DNA of 64,000 nt from Otis tarda (lineage: Eukaryota > Chordata > Aves > Otidiformes > Otididae). The notes beneath the pieces were generated by a model. That model saw only the letters and a list, made by a program, of their open reading frames with translations. It did not search any database and was not told the origin of the DNA. The position numbers and the translations under genes are program-made. Location: NCBI GenBank assembly GCA_026413225.1, contig CM048591.1:42947303-43011302 (forward strand), written 5' to 3'. Below, one piece after another: positions 54,088 through 64,000 of the stretch; within the stretch, counting starts at the first letter, position 1; each line of letters opens with the position of its first letter.

Positions 54088-57000
54088 TGGATTGCAATGT
54101 TACCAGCTGGATTACTTCTGTCGGTATTTTTATCGTGGCTCTGTAAAAGACATACAAGATGACATTTTCAAAAACTCTGAACTTTTTAAACCCTTCACCA
54201 TATGAAGTTAAAACTCTCATTTTAGGAACAGTCTGCTTTTGAAAATCCTGCCAGGGATCACACACAGTAATTTAATTTCTTCATTTTAATTTTTACTCTG
54301 TCGAACATGGAGATGGGCATATCTGCTCTTAGGTGATTAAATAATTTACAGCTTTGTTAGAGACAATATATTTATTTTCTAGAAGTATAAGAGGCAAGGA
54401 CATGCTTGATGAAGTTCCATGCCTGACCACTGTCTAACTGCCAGATTTTCAACAAGTTTTAGCTTCTGTGTTTGTGTCCTTTTTAACCTTACCAGGGCAC
54501 TGTTGACTTCATGAGAGCTTTTGTGAACTTTTACTGTATGCATTGAACAGCAAGCTGAAAAATGTGAGGAAAAAATGGTGGTGAGACAATATACAAAATA
54601 TAATTGTATGGAAAGCTTTCGAAATACATTATAAATGGCATCATATTGCCTCTGAAGTCACATCTTTCGTGTACAAAGTGTACCCATTGAAGTACAGTGG
54701 AGAATGAGTCAACCAGTGATCTAAGGTATGGAATACAAGATTGATAGATGCTTCCTTCTTTCAAAAAAAACCTAACTTAACTCTTTCACAGTTGGACCTT
54801 CTCCTTGACTTCCCTTTTCTGGTGCTTTAGTCTTCCACCTCAGCCAGTCTCCAGTTCAATATATGCTAATAGACAGGTGTTCATACAACTGCTTTAAAGC
54901 TTAAGAGCAAGCTATTTCTAATACACATTTTTCAGATATTTTTTTTTTGCGATCTGAAAATTCCAAACAGCCAATCAGTTACAATCAGAATTTAAGGTTA
55001 AAATCCTTTTTTTATTGCCAAAGTGTTTTTTAAAAAGTTTTTTATGCCTTGTTAGACAAGAAGTGCCTTTTTAGGTTAAGTTAATGAAAACTATGGATAG
55101 CTTCTGTAAGAAAGATTTAAGGCACATCTGAATGGAGTTGTTCCGATGTGCCATTGCACATGGATTGTTTTCAGTATGTCATGCAATTTTTTTTATTTCT
55201 AGGATGATGGATGAACTTAGGTTTCAAAACATCTTTGGTGTAATTGTTACCTGGATAATTAGTTGAAAAACGTTTGTCTTGATTCTTGTTTTGTGTGAGT
55301 AGTAAGGGCTTTGTGGTTTACTAGGCAAACTGCTGCACTTCGATCAGTGCAGTAAATGGGCATTATCTGATTGAAAGCAGGCATTTTTAGATACAGATTT
55401 GGGATTGCAGACATTAACACACCCACCCAGAAGTGGTCTTTTCCTGTTTGTTTGAGACCTGGAGGGGGAATACCAAGCAGTTACCAGTTGTAGTCTGCTA
55501 CTGTCCTCTGCAGCAGCACTTGAAAAAACGTGTGCTCTCAGTTCAGAGCCTGTTTGTTCTGCGAGCCACGGTGCAAGCTCAAGACTCAGAGGCAAAGTTA
55601 AGTGCAAGAGACAGGCATGTCTGGCTGATGGCAGCACCCTCAAATTTCAGAGACTACGCACCCCCTCAGACCAAGTGACTAGTCAGAACTTGAGTTTTAG
55701 TAGCTATAACAATCAAAGAAATGGCACCCTCTTGTGGTACCTGTGCTTTTAATGAAGTTTTCGTATTTTCCCAATACGCCATTTTACAAACAAAGAGCAT
55801 TTCTACTATACCCATTAAGTACAGGTTTATGCTCACTTTTTCCAAACACAATAAAACTAGATCAGGTCACTGTACAGTGATGGGAAAGCAGCTGCAGCCT
55901 GTCACAAACAGATGATCAGACCTTCAAATAAAAAAATACATATATTGGGCTACGTTTTCAAGTGTGAATGCCAAAAAAGCTGAACTCTATTTTTCCTATC
56001 TGCTTATCAGCATTTGTAACATGCTTACAGAGTGGCTGGCACTAACAGAAAACTGTACTCAACACCCATTCTCGCTTACGGAATTCTATATAAGCACCTT
56101 GGGTTTTGGAAGTCTTTTCTGAAGAAAATAGTATGTTCTCACTTACAGGCAGTTCATGCTTCTTCAAATTAGGTCCAGGTATTTCTCATTCTTTGTTCCA
56201 ATGACAGGAATATTTCCTTCCCTTAACATTTTAATATATTTGCCTTTTGCTTTTACATGAAGCAAAACAAAGTATTTCCACAGTTTGAATAATGCTGAAG
56301 GGATGACAAAGTGACCATTTAAATTAACAAGCCATTTATCTTGTGAATGACAGGTGCAGTTTTCACTACTGGAGTTCAGAACCTTAGTTTGTTACGTCCC
56401 AGTTACATCCTTCTGTTAAAAGCTGCCACCTCTGTACCGTCACTATTCTAGCCTCCACATTAACTAGGAATTATCAGCACCTAAAGCTAGTAAAATTTTA
56501 CAGACCTAGTGCTCACAAGAACCTGCCATTTCCAAGAAAGGGCAGCTGGCAGTAGGTGGCTGAATACAGCAAGATGTTAAACATACACTGGGTTTTTTTT
56601 TCAGAATGCTGATCTGAAGATAATGCCAAGCATCAGCATTTCTCTCTTGTAATCTCAGAAGAGGACAGAGTTTGCCTCTACCTTGTTCCATCTCTGAGAG
56701 GGACAGATCAGCAAAAATAAATTGCAGAACCTGCCCCTTTCAACAAACAAGTGGAAACCAAGAAGCCATTATTTTCACTAGGAAGTGCAGTGAAACTGGC
56801 AGGAACACAAGTTCTTGTAGATGCTTTCCCTCTCAGCTCTTCCTGCTTGCTTTTTATTTAGAAGAGGAAGGTTGCAAGACTCCTGGGAGACTTTTCATTA
56901 GCTTCATCTGATGTTTGATTTGTTTTCCCCAGCACACAGCCAGGCTTGTGTACTTAGCTGGGCAGAACTTGCTGTTTACTATTTCTTAAACTTTTGCTAC

Positions 57001-58479
57001 AGTGCCACATCTCTGAACTTTAGAATGGTAAATCCACAGGGGCTTGCATGAGTGGTTGGCTTTTTCCTCTCTACGGGGAAGGCCTGCTTGGTTTCTGCCA
57101 GACTGTTCACGTGTGGCTGCCAGAATGCACAAATTGTTTAAAAAGAATACTGAACTTGCATTTCACAGGGCTATCTGTGGACACCAGCTCCACAATGAGA
57201 CAGTTCCAGATACTGTATAGGATGCTGTCTACTCTCACAGTTAAGTAGTCTATTACCTGCTATTCTGAAAGACAACAAAGCATTACTTCTGTTCACTTAT
57301 ATCCTATGCATCACAAATTAAAAGATCAAGATGTCAGTCATCCAAATGCTAACCACATACCACTGCTCTCAGATTTTAATGATGCTGTGGATATATGCAG
57401 TGGAAGTAAAAGACCACAGAACAATCCCTGAATATATGTTTCATTTACCTGCCCAAAGACAATCCTACAATATTTCACTTCTTTTTTTTTTTTTTACATG
57501 AACTTAACACTGCATTAGGGATGTTGTATTCAGGTTAGTTGCAATTCAGGTTCGTTGGCCAGGTTATTTATATGTAGCGCAGGTTATTTGGATGTAAGTT
57601 TTCTGTCCATATTTTGAAATACATTTAGCAAAGGCAGCAAAAACTAAGGAGGAAATATCTGGAGTTAGAAATTGTTTTTGCTGCCTCTGCCAGAAGCGTA
57701 AGTTATCTATAGAGGGTACAAGCACTACATCTCCTCAGGAATGCGTGCTAAGCACAGTTTGTAACATGCTGTGTGTTATTAGTAAGTGACAGCAATTACT
57801 GATAAATACCAATTGTATGTCAAGGAGGAAACTTAGCTCAAGGGCTCATTGTAAAACTTAAATCAAACTTCATCTCTCATTGAATTGCAATGAAATTTGA
57901 CTTTAAATATAGTGTCCTTTAGTTTGTGACGTGCAACTGAAACACATAGGTGAACTGAATGTTGGCTCAAGATAGGTGTTCATGCTCGTTAGATTCATTG
58001 TTTTAGTGTCTTGGGAAAGCTCGGTAAAAATTATTCCCTTCTCCACCTCACCCTCGCCCTTGCATTTGACAGTAGCCTTTTGGAAATGTTACAGGTTTTA
58101 TTCTTAAAAGGACCTGTCTTCTGAATGACAAGGGGTCTTACGTTTTGAAACCAATGTCCCTACTAGTAAGGCACACTATAGAGTCAAGTCAAATTAGTTG
58201 CTCTGAAGGCCCTAATAAGTAGCCGTGAAAATAACTGTAAAAAGGTAGTGATTATTCTACAGAAACTACTTGCTTTCTATCACTTCCCTGTCACAGCCTT
58301 GCACTCAGTGCAATGAAAGCTACACCCCCCAATAGAAGTCACTGTGAAGGTATGATGGTAGGCCTGATCACTGGCTAGGAAATAAACATGAAAATAATTT
58401 TGTATCCAAACTATAGGTATTTTAAAAGGTTTTGATTATATTAAATTCATCTTACAATATATTCTATTTTAATTTATTT

Positions 58480-58484
58480 ATGTT
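58480..58484. repeat. Target-site duplication, left copy
   Basis: ATGTT immediately before the TG of the solo LTR, matched exactly by ATGTT at 59616-59620. Confidence 0.8.
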
Positions 58485-59615
58485 TGTTCTGGTTTTGTTT
58501 AGTGAAGGGGGGCTGTGCTGGTAGCTTCTGTAAAAGCTGCTAGAAGTTGCTCCCCTTTGTTCAGTGGACTCAGCTGAGCCTAGGGCAGACCCACTGCTGG
58601 CCAAGGCCGAGCCAATTGGTAGCAGAATGTTCCCTGATAACACCTCTGCGATAACGTATTTAAGAAGGGGAGAACAGGAAAAAAAAAAAAAAAAAAAAAG
58701 AGAAGATGTGAAGCAGCTGAGCAGGGGCAGAGAGCGGGGGGCAGGAGCCTTGTGGGCCTTGCAGGCCGGACCCTCTGGCCTCCTGCTGGGCAGCCAACTG
58801 GGCCTGACTCAGCCCGGCCCAGCTGCAAGAAGTGGAGAGGAGATGAGATGTGAAGAGATCCTGAGAGGCGTCTGCCTGCCTGTTGTGAAGAATTTCTCTT
58901 GTGAGAAGGAACGGCTGCAGACACCAAGGTCAGTGAAGAAGGAGGGGGAAAAGTAATGCAGCTCCTGGCCAAGATTCCCCTGCAGCCTGTGGTGAAGACC
59001 ATGGTGGAGCAGGTTGTCCCCCTGCACCCCATAGAGGCCCACGGAGGGGCAGAGATCCACTTGGAGCCCGTGGAGGACCCCACACTGGGGGAGGTGGATG
59101 CCTGAAGGTGGCTGTGGCCCATGGAGGGCCCGCTGGGACAGCTATTCTGGAGAGACTGAACTCCGTGGAAGAGATGACCCACGCCGGAGCAGTTTCATGA
59201 AGGAAGTTTCATGGGAGGGACTGTACGATGGAGCAGGGGAGGAATGTGAGTTCTTCCCCTGATGATGAAGCAGTGGTGTAAAACAATGTGTGATGAACTG
59301 ACTGCAACCCCATTCACCCCCTGTGCCGCGCGGGGGGAAGATGGTAGAGATAACGTTAAGCTTGGGAAGAGGGAGGGGTGGAGGGAGGTTATCTTGTTCT
59401 CTGTCTCATGCTCCTGCTAGTTTTAGAAATAAATGAGTATTTTTCTCCAAGTCGAGTCTGTTTTGCCTGTAACAGTAACTTTAAGGATTTCTCCCCATCC
59501 TTATCTCAAAGCTCGAGCCGTTTTTCTTATATTATCTCTCCCTGTTCTCTTCGAGGGTAGGGGGAGTGAGAGAGAGACTGGGTAGTCTGGCCCTGAGTGA
59601 GGCTGAACTACGACA
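58485..59615 (+). mobile_element. Solo LTR of an endogenous retrovirus (1131 bp)
   Basis: It starts TGTTCTGG, ends ACGACA (TG...CA termini), and is flanked by a perfect 5-bp duplication ATGTT. Inside are a TATA-like TATTTAA at 58657-58663, an AATAAA poly(A) signal at 59428-59433 followed by TG/T-rich sequence, and a roughly 20-base A run near 58680. Composition is GC-rich compared with its surroundings. No internal retroviral coding region or second LTR is present, so this is a solo LTR left by recombination between LTRs. A 5-bp duplication fits class III (ERVL-like) elements best, but family assignment is inference. Frames inside it (58564-58956 plus; 59182-58580 minus) are not gene-like. 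It lies between IDNK and UBQLN1, in the direction of IDNK. Confidence 0.85.
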
Positions 59616-59620
59616 ATGTT
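59616..59620. repeat. Target-site duplication, right copy
   Basis: ATGTT directly after the CA end of the solo LTR, identical to 58480-58484. Confidence 0.8.
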
Positions 59621-60190
59621 TATTTAACACTCTGTGCTGCTGCATCTCTAAGACTTTGATCCAAAACCCAACCAACAGATTTTCTTGAACTTTTCCCAGT
59701 ACCATGCATCAGCAGTTTTTGATCAATTTACTCTACTAACAGAGTAAGAGACAAGATTACTGGACAGTGAATGAAACTTCTGTGATAAAAATACAACACA
59801 GTTACTGCCAACAAAACTGCATACATGGCTTTGCCAAAAATTTTAAAAATTTTGCTACATGCTGAATGTGTGTTCAGCTTCTTCCTTTATATTGCATTAG
59901 AGTTTTGTTTCATCAAACTCATGAACAACTTTGAGTTAAAATGGGTAATTTTAGACCATTTACAAGCAATGATTTTTTAGAGCAAACTGAATTTATACTT
60001 GTACCATCAAAAGAAAAACAGTGTTCACACCGAGTGCTTAAAAGCAATACAGGGATTCAGTGAGCATGTTCGCAACTACGCTGACATGGAAGATCAATAA
60101 AAAGCAGATGCTTCTCAGTAACAGAATAGTGTCTTTTACTCTGCTACTCGCACTTTATGTAAGCGAGTAGTCTTCAGCATCACATGCCTC
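59621..60190. other. Intergenic between solo LTR and minus-strand terminal exon
   Basis: AT-rich with no gene recognised. A plus-strand AATAAA occurs at 60096-60101. If the exon at 60191-60327 is real, the sequence from 60190 leftward would hold its 3' UTR; no canonical AATAAA is seen on the minus strand close to it, only a CATAAA-type variant inside the hairpin at 60144-60170. Confidence 0.4.
60144..60170. other. Perfect 8-bp stem hairpin
   Basis: CTACTCGC at 60144-60151 is the exact reverse complement of GCGAGTAG at 60163-60170, with an 11-base loop. It sits 20 bp past the stop codon of the putative minus-strand exon. It could be an RNA stem-loop in a 3' UTR or chance. Confidence 0.5.
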
Positions 60191-60327
60191 TTACTCTCTT
60201 CCCTCCGCCTCACACTCCAAGAACTGTTTATGGATCTTAGTCCAGAGCTGGTGGACATTCCCAGAGCTTTCACTCAAATGCTCACTCTTAAGCTGGTCAG
60301 TCATCTTGAATTGTAGGTAATCATCAA
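60191..60327 (-). CDS. Unidentified putative terminal coding exon
   Basis: On the minus strand, a T-rich tract ending TGTTTGCAG (acceptor AG at 60329-60328) is followed by 137 bp that are open in only one frame. After two bases completing an upstream codon there are 44 residues, beginning DDYLQFKMTDQL, with SGNVHQLWTKIHKQFLE in the middle, ending ECEAEGRE, then a TAA stop at 60193-60191. The peptide is charged and amphipathic, looks helical, and has the composition of a real protein. I do not recognise it. UBQLN1 exons end in phase 0 or 2 at their visible donors, whereas this acceptor needs phase 1, so it does not join to any UBQLN1 exon seen here. Upstream exons would lie at higher coordinates. 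It may be the last exon of an overlapping gene or a remnant. Moderate confidence that it is coding, low on identity. Confidence 0.45.
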
Positions 60328-60373
60328 CTGCAAACACAATGAGACAACATGCTTAAAGACTTTTTTAAATTCC

Positions 60374-60379
60374 TTTATT
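60374..60379 (-). terminator. Likely UBQLN1 distal poly(A) signal (AATAAA)
   Basis: TTTATT on the plus strand reads AATAAA on the minus strand, about 1 kb after the UBQLN1 stop codon. Another AATAAA is at 60998-60993. Several vertebrate UBQLN1 transcripts have long 3' UTRs, so the distal signal is plausible. It lies only about 45 bp before the acceptor of the putative exon at 60327. Confidence 0.45.
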
Positions 60380-61383
60380 ACCTGTGCACAAGAGAAGTAA
60401 CTACCAATAAAACCTCAAAAGATATACAGTATTTTTTACATGGTGGTTAGAAGTAATTAGAGTATCACATGACCATGAATGAAAGTAACATTTCCAATTA
60501 CAAATCAGAATACATGTTAGAATCTCAATGGAAGAAGCCAAAAAGCCTTAGAAGCAGATCCAGAGCACAAAGCAGTGCCCTTTAATTTGCACAATGATAA
60601 AGGTAATTTACAGTTAATCTTTGTGAATATTGAGACAATTTTACAATGCAAGTTTCTGTACAGTTAAATGTAAAGAGATAACCAGAACAATAATTCTAGG
60701 ATATTTTAACTGAACTTGCTTAAGCATTTTTTCCCAAGAGCTACCAAAGATGCTGGAAGATTGTACACCAAAAACATGTCTTATGACTTTTTTTTTCCCC
60801 CGGCTTTTTTGCGTTACCTATAACCTCATTCTATTCCATTGTATATGTTGTGTTTATATTTTATACAAATTAAAGCAAAAAATGGTAGATAACTCAAGTG
60901 GTATAAATCTTACAGGATTTTGCTAGCAAAAAAATTACATGCCAAAATCACAAGAAGCAGTATTGGTACCCACAATTTGTAGCTCCAATTGATTTATTTC
61001 CTTTTCAATTTGTCTTCTACATAAATTACTGCTGAAGGCTAATGTTTAAGTAGTAAATAAATTTGACAATTGTAGGTCAGACAAAACTGGTTCAGCCAAC
61101 TGTGAAAGCTGATACTGTTTCAAAAAAAAAAAAAAAAAAAAAAAGAAAAAAAAATCACAAGTAATGCAGACCAAAAGAAGTGTGATGCATGCAACTGAGT
61201 GAAAATGCATTGATTCCCACTGTTTGAAGAAAACTACTGCACTCCACCTTAAAATGCATCAGACTGATTTTAGTTATAACAAGACAATCCCCAGAGTCTG
61301 AATGAAATAAAGCAAATATTTTAAAGATTTAAGGGCTGTTATCAAAAATAAATTACATTTTTTTTCAAGTTAAAGAAACACTG
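60380..61383 (-). other. UBQLN1 3' UTR (presumed)
   Basis: AT-rich sequence after the UBQLN1 stop codon, with two minus-strand AATAAA signals and a long poly-U tract in the RNA sense (61122-61153). No frame of note. The extent is inferred from the poly(A) signals only. Confidence 0.55.
61122..61153. repeat. Long homopolymer tract (A on plus, U in UBQLN1 RNA)
   Basis: A run of about 22-23 A, one G, then nine more A on the plus strand. In UBQLN1 mRNA this is a near-continuous poly-U segment about 230 nt after the stop codon. Confidence 0.9.
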
Positions 61384-63001
<1,618 letters not shown>

Positions 63002-64000
63002 CTAAGAAAAGGAGAGAAGCTCTTAGTCATATGCAGATGTTCAAAGTTAATCACTAGATGTTTGATAGAGTCTGACATAATTTCAGAACTTGTTTTTCAA
63101 CTCTGTATTTGATCACCTACAAGAAATCCTTCAGGTATTTTTTTATTTTTTGAGAAAACTTTCAGAGGGGGTGATCAATGAACTTTAGGTATGGACAAAG
63201 ACTTTCAGATGAAAGGAAAAATATTTTTCATTACCTCTCCTAGCGGACTTAATCAGCTTTCAAAGCCATAGGACTCTATTAGTCAAACAGCATTCTAGAA
63301 TGGTCTCCTCTATCATGCTACTGGTAAGCAACAACACTGAACACAATGAAACTTGACCAACAGAGATCTAAAATAAAGTTACAGATTATTTTTCCTAGCT
63401 AAATTCAGACCACAGCAGTTTGAGCATGACTACTTATGCATGTCTTCCTAGCTGTAGTGCCCTCATAGCCTAGAGAAATGCAAACAAACATACTGCAAAA
63501 CATACTAGCAAACAAATGTGTAATATTCAAGGACTCTACTGCAGTGTAACTTCAATTAAAAACTGGCTTTCCCATCCACACATAACTTAAAAGGTAAATC
63601 CTTTTAATTTCTGAAATGAAGTGTCTGGATATCTGACTATTTTAGGTACAAACCCAAAACTAATGGCTTATGCTCACCTCTGCTTAGAGATGCCACAGGT
63701 AAGTGAAAAGTAATGTGTTTCAGTCCCAAGTAACACAATCTTGTTAGCCAGATCTACTTCAGATAAGCTTATTAATCTTAGCAGCCTTCACTTGGCAACT
63801 AGACCAAATTCCTTCTGCTGCAAAAATGTTTTTAATTCACACAGAAATGCATAGATTAAAGCCAACTTCCTCTGGTGCACAGCAGAGTAGGACATGAAGA
63901 ACTCTGGTCTGGAACATGGGTGCATAGTGACACTTAAGCACAGCAAGTTGTTAATATTATCCATTCATCGCCTGGATTTTTACCTTCCCGATAGCTTAAG
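63002..64000 (-). other. UBQLN1 intron, continuing past the window
   Basis: About 1 kb upstream of the MQNPDT exon. I do not find the preceding UBQLN1 exon here, so it should be beyond position 64000. No repeat family recognised. Confidence 0.8.

Larger units (their letters stand above)
53985..58484 (+). other. IDNK 3' UTR and intergenic sequence up to the LTR
   Basis: The proximal part should be the IDNK 3' UTR; its end cannot be fixed from sequence. The remainder is AT-rich with no recognised gene. AATAAA hexamers at 55851-55856 and 55926-55931 are further candidates for distal polyadenylation. Short frames on both strands show no family features. T- and A-runs occur near 54943 and 57482. 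Confidence 0.5.

Noticed and set aside
58564..59182. Plus-strand 130-codon and minus-strand 200-codon frames
   Set aside because: Both lie inside the solo LTR; one includes the poly-A run as poly-Lys and the other as poly-Phe. They show no retroviral gene motif.
63810..63835. TTTTTGCAG-like acceptor on the minus strand, considered as the preceding UBQLN1 exon
   Set aside because: The sequence after it does not encode the expected ubiquilin segment; the previous exon must lie beyond the window.

Overview
The window is vertebrate nuclear DNA, almost certainly from a bird. It carries several CR1-type LINE fragments with the typical ATTCTATG-like 3' termini, compact GC-rich promoters, one solo LTR, and the gene order FRMD3 - IDNK - UBQLN1, which is the order at human 9q21. 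In chicken the equivalent block is, as far as I recall, on chromosome Z. That placement and the species are inference; the bird call rests on the CR1 content.

Layout. Positions 1-35383 appear to be part of the long first intron of FRMD3, which is transcribed leftward (minus strand). They hold only intronic sequence, short simple repeats and CR1 fragments. Positions 34880-35860 are a CpG island that contains the first coding exon of FRMD3 (35384-35482, minus, 33 codons). Positions 36000-48500 are intergenic and include a nested pair of opposite-orientation CR1 elements (42381-43208) and a 32-bp minisatellite. A second CpG island (48790-49540) is the promoter of IDNK, whose complete five-exon coding sequence can be assembled on the plus strand (49138-53984, 187 codons plus stop, all splice sites visible). 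IDNK intron 4 holds an old CR1 reverse-transcriptase fragment. Positions 54000-58480 have no recognisable gene. A 1131-bp solo LTR with a perfect 5-bp target duplication occupies 58485-59615. The right end holds the last three coding exons of UBQLN1 on the minus strand (63001 down to 61384) and its 3' UTR. IDNK and UBQLN1 therefore converge tail to tail, while FRMD3 and IDNK diverge head to head about 13.6 kb apart.

Function. The three genes are not an operon and share no pathway. FRMD3 is a FERM-domain cytoskeletal scaffold, IDNK is a gluconate kinase, and UBQLN1 is a ubiquitin-binding proteasome shuttle. The most unexpected item is a coding-like terminal exon on the minus strand at 60191-60327. 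It has a good splice acceptor, 44 codons and a stop, lies just beyond the likely UBQLN1 poly(A) site, and I cannot assign it to a gene. Other points of interest are a tandem NAGNAG acceptor in UBQLN1, the nested CR1 insertion, the solo LTR, and a P-loop lysine codon split by the first intron of IDNK.
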